DNA of 64,000 nucleotides from Tilletiaria anomala UBC 951 (lineage: Eukaryota; Basidiomycota; Exobasidiomycetes; Georgefischeriales; Tilletiariaceae), in assembly GCF_000711695.1 (NCBI RefSeq), contig NW_013547021.1, positions 372,001-436,000 of the forward strand. The letters are read 5' to 3'. Below the pieces are notes generated by a model. It searched no databases, was not told where the DNA came from, and worked only from the letters and a program-made list of their open reading frames with translations. Shown here piece by piece: positions 54,476 to 64,000 of this stretch (positions within the stretch are counted from its first letter, which is position 1; every line of letters begins with the position of its first letter). The translations under genes and the position numbers were made by a program.

Positions 54476-55576
54476 TCAATTCCAATCTGCTCCTAATGCT
54501 TCTTTCAATCTGCCCCCGCACTGTTTCCCCTTCAACCATCCCTCAACCAGCTTCCAGTCGTTTCGGTGCTTGTATGTTCCCCTGAGCGCCTCCCGGCCGC
54601 CGATCTCGTCACTGCCTGTTGTATCTGTCATGTTTGAAAACACACGTGGAACAGCCCGCTCCACCAACGTCTCGGACACCTTTTTATGCCCGGAAGGAAT
54701 GTCAGACCAGGACTGAACCTTGATCGAGGACCAGTAGGCTAGGATATTGCTTTGAGCCGCCAGTAGCTGGGCTTCCTTTCCCTCCGTCAAAAGGTTCAGC
54801 TCGTCCGTCAGCGGGTGCTCGAGAACGACGAGCGCCGGCTTTCCGGCGAGGACAAAGCCAGTCAATGGCGGCCTGTTGAGCTTGGCGTAGTCGACCAGGT
54901 CTTGTCGCTTCTCCTTGGTCGACAGTGACGGTAAACATGACCACGAGCGATACACGAGCTTGCTTAGCGATGCATGCCCATTCTCGGATGCGACCCCACA
55001 TTGTGTTTCTGTTTCCAGATCGTTCGCCATGATGGTGGCGGCGGCTTCTGATATTCGCTCGACAGTCTCAAGGACGTACGAACCTCCGTCGATATCCATT
55101 TTTCCAACTCCATGCTTCGCGCCTTCATTTATCCCCGCCTCTTTGCATATCCGCATGTGGTCAACAGCGTTGAGCCACTCAGATCTCCTGAGTCTCAAGC
55201 GAGGACAAATGGCTTCGCTCTCGGCTTGCCCAGGTGCTAGTTTGCGAAGAAGGAGTGTGACTTCGAGCTTGAGTTTTCGCGCTTTCCGTGCATGTCTGCT
55301 CCGGTCGCCCTCCGAGCCAGCGAGTGGGTCGATAGATAGCGTAAAATTAAGATCATTCGGCACGGCGTCTTTGGCATTGATGCATTCCTCGTCGCCGAGC
55401 GTTGACAGGGGAAGAGCGAGGTATCTAGCCAGCGCTTCGATACCTTCTGAGGTTGATGAAGGTATCGAGAGCTCATCGTTGCCTGCCCACATGGCAGCCA
55501 GAACTTCGAGCGTGGACAGTTGTGACTCCAGAGCCTCCGGGCTAAAGATCGCGCCTTTTGATTTCTGATGCGCCAT
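54476..55576 (-). CDS. RWD domain and DUF1115 protein (RWDD2-like)
   Basis: A single exon of 366 residues. Residues about 15-190 resemble an RWD domain, a ubiquitin-conjugase-like protein-binding fold (SQLSTLEVLAAMWAGNDELS, LNFTLSIDPL, VTLLLRKLAP), broken by inserts. The second half fits DUF1115, the domain shared with the C-terminus of Prp3: VYRSWSCLPSLSTKEKRQDL, LTGFVLAGKPALVVLEHP, then SSIKVQSWSDIP. Human RWDD2A/B combine these two domains. The start is the ATG at 55576 (MAHQKSKGAIFSPEALESQL); an in-frame extension to 55765 is Cys-rich and unlike the family. The exact role of RWDD2 proteins is unknown. It is divergent from the D-amino-acid oxidase. Confidence 0.75.
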   Translation of the reverse strand: MAHQKSKGAIFSPEALESQLSTLEVLAAMWAGNDELSIPSSTSEGIEALARYLALPLSTLGDEECINAKDAVPNDLNFTLSIDPLAGSEGDRSRHARKARKLKLEVTLLLRKLAPGQAESEAICPRLRLRRSEWLNAVDHMRICKEAGINEGAKHGVGKMDIDGGSYVLETVERISEAAATIMANDLETETQCGVASENGHASLSKLVYRSWSCLPSLSTKEKRQDLVDYAKLNRPPLTGFVLAGKPALVVLEHPLTDELNLLTEGKEAQLLAAQSNILAYWSSIKVQSWSDIPSGHKKVSETLVERAVPRVFSNMTDTTGSDEIGGREALRGTYKHRNDWKLVEGWLKGKQCGGRLKEALGADWN

Positions 55577-56151
55577 GGCTGGTAAGCGGCGAACGTTCAC
55601 AGTTGAAGAATGGAAGCCCAGTCCGAATCGCTTCCGCGATGTGCAAGCGCACCTCTTATAGGAATAGAGAAATCCGCAAACCTCTACCATCTGAGAATCT
55701 GAGAGACAGAGAGAGTTTCGCCCTTGGAGAACACACTCACAGTCTCGGCGAGGGCCCGATGGCAACAGCCAAACCTATATAGTGCGTGAAGCAACAGCCC
55801 TCAGCGAGTGGCGAGGGATTAGGGTTGTTGACTACAATAACTGGTGCCGTTCTATTGCACCGCTCCAACCATCCATATCTTCAGATCGGTGGGTGGACTG
55901 CTTAACGCTGCATGTTGCGTAACTACTGGAGTTGCACCGATTCAACCGCCCCACAACTAGTCTCTTCTCTTGGTCCCGCGTCGAGTCTCTGAGTCCCTTA
56001 TCGCGTCACCCCTTAGATGAGATCGCTCCACCTTTTGCGTTGTGACTCATCCGACGTCTGTGATGTGAGGTATGGCACCTAGCATCTGACAAAGGTTCAA
56101 AGACGTAGGGTAGGCGCGTCAGTCCCAAAGCTGTCAGATTAGAGGCCTGCC
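55577..56151. promoter_or_regulatory. Divergent region, RWDD2-like gene and D-amino-acid oxidase
   Basis: 575 bp between the two start codons, holding both promoters. No named operator is recognised. Confidence 0.4.
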
Positions 56152-57725
56152 ATGACCAAAGCACACACTGTTATCCTGGGGGGTGGTGAGTTCCAGAATG
56201 TCCGCTGGTTTGTGAGACGAGGACAAGGGTTGACAGCTGTGCTTTTCGAGCAAAGGTGTGATCGGCCTAAGCGCAGGCATCACTTTCCTTGAGCGTACAT
56301 CTGCAGACACATTTCAAGTCACGCTTGTCAGCAAAGATCTCCCTCCGCGGCTCTCGAAGCATACCACGTCTAATGACAAGGCGGCGGGCGAGATCGAGCG
56401 GCAGTCATCCGAGTATGCGTCCGCATGGGCTGGCGCACACCACGTCAGTGCCGCTAATAGCGAGCGGGAACTACGATGGGACAAGCTAACATTCGAAAAG
56501 ATGAAAACACTGCAATGCGAACGGCCCTGGGACTCGTGGTGGCCTGAAGATAGCATCGCGCAACCCCTCGCGTGGGTGAACCAGGTGGAGACCTTCCATT
56601 CTTCAAAGCCAGAGGAATGGATAAAACCGCTGGAATGGTATCCTGATGTGAGCCAGCGTTAGTCCCCTCCGCTTGGACGCATCTGATGACATGTCATGCT
56701 CTCTCTCTCCCTCACACAGTTCGAAGTCTTGCCACAAGAACGTCTCCCTCGAAACACAGCCAGCGGCTGCAGGTTTTCCACACTCGACATCAACGTGCCT
56801 CTCTACCTCCCATGGCTACGCGCACGGTTTGAAGAGCTCGGAGGCGTGATAATACAACGCTCCGTCGACTCTGTCGCCGAGTGCATCCAATTCGCAGAGG
56901 CAGATGCGGGTATGCCTGTGACAGCTGTGGTCGTATGCCCAGGGCTCGGCGCTAGAAAGCTTTTGGACGTGCGTGACCACAGCATGTATCCCCTGCGGGG
57001 GCAAGTCGCGCGTGTGCATGCGCCCTCTTGCGACTCGAGCATTGTCCGCACTTGGTCAAGCAGAAAGGGGGAAGAGCAGCATCGCTATACTGGTTACAGT
57101 CGCTGTAATCAGGAGGGGTGGAGAGATTGCTACATCATCCCAATGGGCGATGGTACCTTTGTCGTCGGTGGAACCAGAATCCCTAATGACTGGTGTGTAA
57201 CGGAGCCTTGTCCGCGTTGTAGGCCCCGCGGCCAGGACTAAGTCGCGGCTGACACCCGCTGACACGCACACATTGCATACCGAAATTTCTGTTTCAGGAG
57301 TTCGGACGTTCGCCCTGAAACGACGAAGAAGATTCTAGAGCAAGTACTGCAGGTCTTTCCGGAGCTGGCAAACGTAGGTGGGGTGCCGCTCCCTGAGAAC
57401 GTCAAGGTGAACTCAGTCGGCGTTGGCCTGCGCCCCGCGCGCAAAGCAGGTGCTCGGCTGGAGGAGGGTCCTGCGCTGACCTGGGAAGCTCCAAAGGGTA
57501 CGAAGAAGACGTGCCGAGTCATTTATGCTTACGGGTACGTCCAAGTCGAAAGGAAGCGTGGTATTCGACGGTGACGTGAACTGACGCACGATCCGTGACG
57601 GCATCGACAGCTTCGGAGGCTTTGGTTACCAGGCATCGTGGGGTATTGCGGATGATGTGTGGGAAATATATGCTCGCCCCTCGCTTCGTTCCCCAGCGCG
57701 CGAGCCTCGGCTAAATCGAATGTAA
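56152..57725 (+). CDS. D-amino-acid oxidase (FAD-dependent)
   Basis: This enzyme oxidises D-amino acids to keto acids, ammonia and hydrogen peroxide, usually in peroxisomes. Exons 56152-56185, 56256-56647, 56720-57192, 57298-57534 and 57611-57725 give 416 residues, longer than the usual 340-370. The 34-nt first exon plus the start of exon 2 make the FAD-binding VILGGGVIGLSAGI. Other blocks are YASAWAGAHHVSAANSEREL, CRFSTLDINVPLYLPWLRAR, VVVCPGLGARKL, MYPLRGQVARVHAP, DCYIIPMGDGTFVVGGTRIP and VGVGLRPARKAG, and near the C-terminus GGFGYQASWGIADDVWEI. The RGQ and GLRPAR motifs and the final G-Y-Q-x-SWG match the family. The C-terminus reads REPRLNRM, so no SKL-type peroxisomal signal is visible. 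That may mean cytosolic action or another targeting route. Confidence 0.92.
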
Positions 57726-60700
57726 ACTTGTTCTAATGCACCGGTAGCGGGTATAGTGACTGGATTCTTGGCTCCCTGGGGGTCATTCACATGCACACGC
57801 AAAACGCAAATACATTCACGGTGTAAGAGTCTTAGACTGTCCCACAACGATCTAATGATACTGCAGCAGACTGTATCTTCACGCTTGATATTGACCGAAA
57901 GGGCAGCGAGGGGATATGTTGATCGCCATATTACGGAATTAGAATTAATGAGGATGCCTTCATCGCCCAGACAGCCGACGGCTGATGCGCCAATGCCTCG
58001 CTGATCGGCATTGATCAGGTTCAAGTATATGCCATGCGGCGAGTTGCGTGCGTAGACGCATAAAAGTCTATGACATACATATTGGACTCTGAGGACGCAT
58101 CTACTGGCAGCAGGGTCAACAAGTTGCATGCAAGGAATAGTGAAGGAGAGGTAGGAAATTGTCAGCAGTTGTTAAATCCAATGCTCACAAAGACGGTGCG
58201 AGCGTTGGCGGTTCTATTAGACCCATTCGCATAGGTGTAGATGCACTGTACGAAGGAAGAGATAATGGCTAGATTCATACAAGTCTGAGGAGCATGTAGG
58301 TGCTTATAGATTAGTCGAGTGATAATAGGGGAGAGAAAGACTGTGGTGTATGTGCCAATAGTGGGGCTCATGCCGCGGCAGAACTGAATGCATCGTCACT
58401 TGATCCATTCCGTGGTTCGTAACACTATATATATTGTATGTACTGGCAGTGTGCCAGCTTCTGGGTCCATACTCATCCGCTTCCCTAGTACTGTACTTCT
58501 TGGGCATTGTGTAGCGCAGGTCCCTGGCGATTGCCACGGGCTTGGAGGACTTCCCATTTGTGGTATATTAACTATGCCCTTGTGTGCCCATAGAGAGTAT
58601 GAAGCTATCATGCGAGTCCGGCGTCAGCCCATGGAGAGCGTCGCATCGAGGTTTGGAGTCCCAATGAGTACGGTGTGTATGCCATGATAAAGGACATCTC
58701 TGAAAAAGGAGGCCCGGAAGGACTACTGTACATATATTGAGCATCCCCGTGTTCTCGCCTCACGCTTGCGTTCGACGATTCAAGCATGACGAAATTGAGC
58801 AGACGAAGCGATACCAGGCGAGGTGATAGAAGGAATGGAGAGGATTGGTAGATTGGTAGGTACTAGGCCATAGGCATGCAGGCGCCACTACTGCGCCACT
58901 CCAGTGTCTGATAGTGCAGGGCCACCCCTTGCTGCATGTATGGGCTTGCACGACCCACGCGATGGGGTCCTGGAAAGTGCAAATGTTACGTCGCATGCAA
59001 ATCGCGTGGATGGTGCGTAATAAATAAAAAGCCGCATGTATCGCGCGCGATCTGAAGCTCCCGAAAAAGAATGCACAATGTAATGCCACAGAGTGCTAAC
59101 CCACACTGTGGAAGACTGTGGTCTGTAGAGGATTTTTATGCTAAAACCTCCATTGAAACTACGCGAGCCCTTGGTGAACGGGTTCAAACTCATACCGCGG
59201 GTTTCGGGCCAAGATCTGCGTGCCCCCCCACCTGTCCCCGCGATCTGCTAGCGCGCTCGGTCTGCTAGTTGTCTGCAGGGGCTAAAAGTGCCTGGGCGCG
59301 AGGGCCACGCGACTTGGCGAGGGCACTGCGAGAGAGCCACCAGCCCGCACTAGCTGCATCGGCGTTCAAGCTGAGGCTGGTTTGTGATCCGTTCTTGCTC
59401 TGTCCAGTTGCCTTCCTTATCCACGTTGGACTTTCTTGCCGAGTCGGCAGGACAGGCGGAGGGTGGCCGATCCGCAGGCGTTGGGCGCCCAAATGCCACG
59501 ACTCTCCTCCAAATGCCGCATCAGTTTATTATTCAAGCCTCCTTTCCGCCCCCTTGGCCCCTTTTTCCTTCCAGCCTCATCGGTTCATTTTCGGCATGGG
59601 TATGTGGAAGGCACAATAAGAGTCGACCTGATGCAAATAGGCATCCATCATGCATTAACGCCTCAGGGGCCGAGCAGACATGCTGGGTGAAAGCCAGACT
59701 GCTGGTGCATCGTGCATCCAAAGAAAGCCATCGGCTATGTGTACCGTCGCACTGCCAGCATTCGCACTCGCATCGGCATTCGCTTCCGCATCGGCATTCG
59801 CATCTTATTCGCTCATGCACTTGTGCACCCATATATCCAGGCTTCATGCGTCCGTAGGGCGCAGTTCGCACTCTCTGACAGTAAATGGTAATCTGGGTTG
59901 TCGACACTTCCGATGCATGCGTCGAACCCTGCCTGGCCCCGTTGGGGCGTGTGACGCAACAGCGCTTGCGGAACCGAAGCCAACTATAATCAACGTCTGT
60001 AAGGCTTTAGGATCACTATGCTTCTGTTAAGAAAGTACTTATGAAAACTCAGGGCTAGGCTGTGATGGCATGATAACGGCTGGTACCCTAGGCTCTATTT
60101 GGGTACTTGTGCGACCTGCGGGACGAATCATGAAATGCACTCCATTGCATTGTTTCCACCGCACCTGTCTATACTACGAGTATCGACAGATTTGCAACTG
60201 GAGACTTGGGCTGCTCCTGATGTATGACGACTGACTGCTTTTGCGGACGCAATTCAGTTGGCAGGAGATCGAAGGTGCTCTATGGTCCGTCGTTGGCATT
60301 TTGGCTCAAACCTCATGCGCTCTTTGTTACAGGTCCTCGGTCAGCGGACCAAGGTGGTCACCAATGCAGGTTGGCCCTGGTAGTGCCCTGGTGCATGCGT
60401 TCACTTCTGGCCCTTCCAGGACCCTCTCGCTCATCAATCCGTGTATGTATACTTTGAACAAAAATATAGAGCATACTGTACTGTGTACATATGTATACAT
60501 CCATACGCACAAAGGCCCCGTGTCTGCCAAAAAATAAAAAAAAAGAATAAAAACAATCCAAGCAGGGTCCTGAAACCCCCTCCCCTGATCGCAGTGGGAG
60601 CTTTGCCGCCGACAGTGGCGCAGTGCCTTCGCGGGCTAAGCACATGCGCAGCCCCAGATCGTCCACCATCATCGACCAGTCGACAACTGACCGCTTCGAT

Positions 60701-61597
60701 GCGGTGCTTAGTGCAAATGGATCCCCCCCCCCACCCCCCAACCATCAGCCGGGATCTTGAAATCCCCCATGCTCCGTTTACGGTACACAGTCAACGTAGT
60801 TACACCATCCCAGCAGAATCACTATGCCATCAATCCTGGTATGGTCATCCATCATTATGCCTTCGACACCCTGACCAGGTTTGGAGCAAGACGACCGCGT
60901 GCTCAGACGGTCAGTCAGGCCTAGGGTTTCGTAGTCGATCATCATCCAGTCGGAGAGCCCTTCACCTTCAAAAGGTAGAGGGCTCCATTCGGTCATCCAC
61001 ATCGACCTGACTTCGTCGACCAGATTCTAACAACCCCAACTCGTTTTCCGTCTCGTCGTCGGCCATCACGCTCTGACACTGGGACAATTCGGCCCATGTC
61101 CTCACAACACCAGCAGCTGTCGCAGCTCCATCTCCAGTCTCCATCTATCGCGATCACCGGCCTGCAACCCCTACTCGGTCATCGACTGCCACGGAAACTC
61201 TCTTAAGAGTTCTAGAGCGGGCCCCCGGGCTTGGCACTTCGTGTCCAGTGCTGAGCCTCCGAACGCTAGCAGGGAGCATATATATCGAGAGGCTTCTCGT
61301 TGCCTTCACCAGCATCTGTGTCTCCATCGCCACCCTTCCCTCTTTCCAACCTTTAGAGACTCCGTTGCATCTTGCCTCTGCCGTGCTGCTGACCTGGAGT
61401 CGCTGCACACCAAGCCAAGTAAGTGTGCTTTCTTTGACTCTTGTCTAGACATGGCATCAAAATGGAGCTGACACGTTGCTTCCCACCGAAGTCACTGCTT
61501 TCGCAAACCGATCCTCGATCTGTGCATCTTCACGTGTGCAATCCTCACAGCGCGAACTTTTTGAGAGCAATTCTCATCGGCCACGATCATAGCGAAG
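57726..61597. other. 3.9-kb gene-poor region before the kinase gene
   Basis: No gene can be supported on either strand. It includes a degenerate 12-bp repeat (59758-59812), an A-rich run (60530-60560), a C-run of ten broken by one A near 60727-60738, and pyrimidine-rich leader-like sequence in the last 500 bp. A gtaagt at 61419 may belong to a 5'-leader intron of the kinase. A long promoter or non-coding RNA is possible. Confidence 0.4.
59758..59812 (+). repeat. Degenerate tandem repeat of gcatcggcattc-like units
   Basis: Units such as gcactcgcatcggcattcgc and ttccgcatcggcattcgcat follow one another with small changes. It looks like a decaying minisatellite of about 12-17 bp in non-coding DNA. 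Confidence 0.65.
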
Positions 61598-64000
61598 ATG
61601 TCTTCCTCGCCCAACCAGCACCACCGTAACCTCGTCGGCACCAAGATCGCCTCGGGCCGTCTTGAACTCCTCTCGATCCTCGGACTCGGCGCATACGGTG
61701 TTGTTTACCTCGCCCGTGATCTGCAACATCCTCTGCAGCAAGGTCCTTTCCCAAGCACTTCCTCGGGCCAAAACCATCCTGCTGCAGCCTTGCTCGCCAG
61801 TGGCAATGGTGCCGCCACAGGCTTCTACGCTGTCAAGTGCCTCAATCGCACGGGCCTCGATGCACGGCAGAAGTCCTTCCAGCGGCGTGAGATCGCGCTG
61901 CACACCATGGCATGCAAGCATCCGGGTGTTGTCAGTCTTTACCAGGTGCTAGATGACCCTCTGTGCATCTATGTCGTCATGGACTATTGCCCTGACGGCG
62001 ACCTGTTCAGCATGATCACTGAACACCAGCGCTACGCTCTCTCCGTGCCACGGACTCCCAAGTTCGTCGACGGCAACGGTATTACCCGTTATGCTGACGA
62101 GGAATTTTCCTACGTCCAAGCGCGCCATGACATGGATCAGCTCGTCAAGAGCGTCTTTGACCAGATCATCGATGCTGTCGAATATTGTCATCGTCTAGGC
62201 ATCTACCACCGAGACCTCAAGCCAGAGAACATCCTTTGTCTGGAAAACGGAGCTCGGGTCGTACTTGCCGACTTTGGCCTGGCGACGGCCGACAAGTTCA
62301 GCAGCGACTTTGGCTGTGGGAGCACGTTTTACATGGGCCCAGAGTGCCAAGGTGGCATCACTACGCGGTTGCGGAATTACAGCACGGCTGCAAACGATGT
62401 CTGGTCGCTCGGCGTCATCCTCGTCAACCTCGTCTGCGGCCGCAACCCCTGGAAGCAGGCGTGCGCAGGCGATGAGACATTTTGCGAGTACCTTCGCAAT
62501 CCGGATTTCCTCAAGGAGATCCTTCCCATCTCGGACTCGCTCAATGCTGTCCTCAAGCGTGTCTTTTCACCGTTCGCCGAGAAGAGGTGCACCTTGCAGG
62601 AGCTGAGGCAGCTCGTCAAGGACATCCCTCGCTTCACTGCCACCACCTTCGAACTTAAGCAACGGCAAGAAGCAGTACGACTGGCAGCTGCCAAGGCACA
62701 CGCTACCCACGCCGCGCTTAACCAGCAGGCTCAAGCACAGGCTAAGGCACAGACACAGGCTCAAGCTCAAGCACAGGCTCAAGCACAGGCTCAAGCACAG
62801 GCTCAAGCACAGGCTCAAGCACAGCAGCAATATCAGGCAGCTGCGACTTCCGCTATCGTGCATCAGAACTACGCTCCGTCACCGCCACGACGCAACGTCA
62901 AGCAGTCGAGAGCGCAGGAGACGGACTACCACGCAGCGCGGATAGCAAATTGGGAAGCAGCTGGCGAGCGTGCCCGCGCGGAGAAGCACGAAGAGTCCAG
63001 GCAATCGACACCGACGCTTCCACGAGCAACAGATATGCCACCGTCTCCCGAAGACACGATGGGGAGTGACGGAGCGAGCTCGGAGTATGATGATGACGAG
63101 TCCAGCGAGCAATGGAGTAGTGGTGTAGAAGAGGATCCAGCTACAGTCGCCACCGCTGAGAATGCACTGTCGTCCTCGTCAGGCTCGCCGTCGTCGCCAG
63201 CGACAGACTTTAGCGGAGGCGCTCAAGTCGACTGGTCTCAGCATCCGATCGCAGCTACACCTGCAAGGGTCCGACGTTCGATTATCTCGGATTCTTCTGC
63301 CTCTGATGGCCAACATGCCCCGTCGAGACCTCTGCACGATGACACGCTGCAGTCCCCCGACATGTCAGACGAGGGCATGACTCCCGATAGCGCCTCAAGT
63401 CGCAGTGGGTCTGGAGAGTCTCGCCGGAGCTCGGTGTCGTACACTGGTCTACCGCCTACACCCCGCTTTGCTCCTGAGCAGCCTCTGCACAGTGATGGCG
63501 GCGACAAGGCATCATCTGGCAAGCCCGTCACTGCTCTACCTCAGCTCGCCTTTGTCGACGCCCTCAGCACCTCCAGAACGCCGCACATTGCGCATGCCGA
63601 AGAAGTCTCATGCATCTCCCCCGCTGACGGCGCCAAGAAAGGTGCAATCAACATCAATCCTCAGTCCAAGAGCTCGGCGCTGAACTCCGGCAACCCGCAT
63701 TCTCGCTGGGTGCGCCGTGGACTAGAGGAGATGCGACTTGATTCCTCGCAAGCCTCTCGCGCCTCGCGACCGTATATTGGCGCCGGTTCTAGCAGCGAGC
63801 TCAGCAGTAGCGATGATGAAGGCGCCGCAGGACGCAGCGAGAGCATTGTGTCACAAAACTATACATTCTCATTTGAGGACTGCAGCATTAGCGCCGCCAC
63901 TCCGCACGAGCCGGCCCAGCAACAGCAGGCATCTTCACCGCAGCACGGACGCCTCCCTTCGCTGCAAGCTCGCAGGGCCAAGCTGACTTCGCCGCTGCAC
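61598..64000 (+). CDS. Ran1/Pat1-like serine/threonine protein kinase (runs off the right edge)
   Basis: The frame is open from ATG 61598 to the last base of the window (801 codons, no stop seen). The kinase domain covers about residues 20-340. It has the glycine loop LGLGAYGVVYLARD, the ATP lysine in FYAVKCL (Lys80), the catalytic loop YHRDLKPENILCLENG (Asp206), ADFGLAT (Asp225) and an unusual GSTFYMGPEC in place of APE (residues 241-250). It then has SLGVILVNLVCGRNPWKQA. This pattern (LGxGAYGVVYLA, CGS.FYMxPE) belongs to the fungal Ran1/Sks1/Vhs1 family of meiosis and nutrient-signalling kinases. Inserts after the glycine loop and before the catalytic loop are longer than usual. The tail has an Ala-Gln repeat and a long Ser-rich stretch with many SP and TP sites. 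The gene continues beyond the window. Confidence 0.88.
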   Translation, partial: MSSSPNQHHRNLVGTKIASGRLELLSILGLGAYGVVYLARDLQHPLQQGPFPSTSSGQNHPAAALLASGNGAATGFYAVKCLNRTGLDARQKSFQRREIALHTMACKHPGVVSLYQVLDDPLCIYVVMDYCPDGDLFSMITEHQRYALSVPRTPKFVDGNGITRYADEEFSYVQARHDMDQLVKSVFDQIIDAVEYCHRLGIYHRDLKPENILCLENGARVVLADFGLATADKFSSDFGCGSTFYMGPECQGGITTRLRNYSTAANDVWSLGVILVNLVCGRNPWKQACAGDETFCEYLRNPDFLKEILPISDSLNAVLKRVFSPFAEKRCTLQELRQLVKDIPRFTATTFELKQRQEAVRLAAAKAHATHAALNQQAQAQAKAQTQAQAQAQAQAQAQAQAQAQAQAQQQYQAAATSAIVHQNYAPSPPRRNVKQSRAQETDYHAARIANWEAAGERARAEKHEESRQSTPTLPRATDMPPSPEDTMGSDGASSEYDDDESSEQWSSGVEEDPATVATAENALSSSSGSPSSPATDFSGGAQVDWSQHPIAATPARVRRSIISDSSASDGQHAPSRPLHDDTLQSPDMSDEGMTPDSASSRSGSGESRRSSVSYTGLPPTPRFAPEQPLHSDGGDKASSGKPVTALPQLAFVDALSTSRTPHIAHAEEVSCISPADGAKKGAININPQSKSSALNSGNPHSRWVRRGLEEMRLDSSQASRASRPYIGAGSSSELSSSDDEGAAGRSESIVSQNYTFSFEDCSISAATPHEPAQQQQASSPQHGRLPSLQARRAKLTSPLH
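62722..62829 (+). repeat. Coding minisatellite (Ala-Gln dipeptide run) in the kinase gene
   Basis: A 12-bp unit caggctcaagca is repeated, perfectly across 62773-62822 and with changes before that. It encodes about 18 Ala-Gln pairs (AQAQAQ...). The perfect core indicates recent expansion, so length may differ between strains. Confidence 0.9.

Noticed and set aside
54915-55568. 217-codon plus-strand frame opposite the RWDD2-like gene
   Set aside because: It is a Ser-rich shadow; the minus strand has the RWD and DUF1115 motifs.
61419-61448. 30-nt intron in the kinase 5' leader (gtaagt to tctag)
   Set aside because: It is shorter than any other intron here and probably below the splicing minimum; the donor may be used with another acceptor.

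Overview
The window reads as chromosomal DNA of a filamentous or dimorphic basidiomycete. Genes are split by short GT-AG introns, mostly 50-200 nt, and the set is fungal: a Cdc24 exchange factor, a RasB/Ras2-type GTPase, Bet1, Kap95, Nhp6, HEM4, chitin deacetylase and a ferric reductase. A perfect match to the published Urbs1-type motif ATC(T/A)GATAA lies upstream of the ferric reductase, which hints at the smut lineage (Ustilaginomycotina). That placement is inference. I saw no virus-like element, LTR element, DNA transposon, rRNA, tRNA or CRISPR array.

Layout. 1-662: 3' end of an amino-acid permease. 817-1516 (-): a small three-exon gene for a probable mitochondrial membrane protein. 1929-2907: proteasome subunit alpha-3. 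3029-4096 (-): RBM18-like RNA-binding protein. 5602-6538: Ras. 8008-8886: Bet1 SNARE. 9930-10862: unidentified coding-like segments. 10873-13944 (-): uroporphyrinogen-III synthase with a very long insert. A 4.7 kb gene-poor gap precedes CDC24 at 18659-22393. 23026-25247 (-): DUF89/ARMT1-like enzyme in nine exons. 26000-26403 (-): uncertain small membrane protein. 26945-27963 (-): Mn superoxide dismutase, divergent from an organellar-type methionine aminopeptidase at 28508-29925. 30348-30940 (-): Nhp6. 32427-33951: phosphatidylserine decarboxylase family protein with a 10-nt exon. 34791-37651: importin beta. 38174-39323 (-): DUF1687/Fmp46-like protein. 40703-42976: serine-rich orphan. 43168-44294 (-): decayed alcohol dehydrogenase. 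45121-46047 (-): chitin deacetylase. 48890-50831: decayed ferric reductase, followed by the apparently functional copy ending at 54371. 54476-55576 (-): RWD/DUF1115 protein, divergent from a D-amino-acid oxidase at 56152-57725. 61598 to the right edge: Ran1-like protein kinase.

Functionally this is a mixed housekeeping region, not a single cluster. Ras and Cdc24 belong to the same polarity and morphogenesis pathway. The Mn-SOD/MetAP pair and the small protein at the left serve mitochondria. HEM4 supplies heme, which the ferric reductase needs. The region around 43-54 kb is the most accessory-like part, with two pseudogenes, a gene duplication and long gaps. Exon limits were read by eye from splice signals, reading-frame continuity and remembered family motifs; no alignment or transcript data were available.
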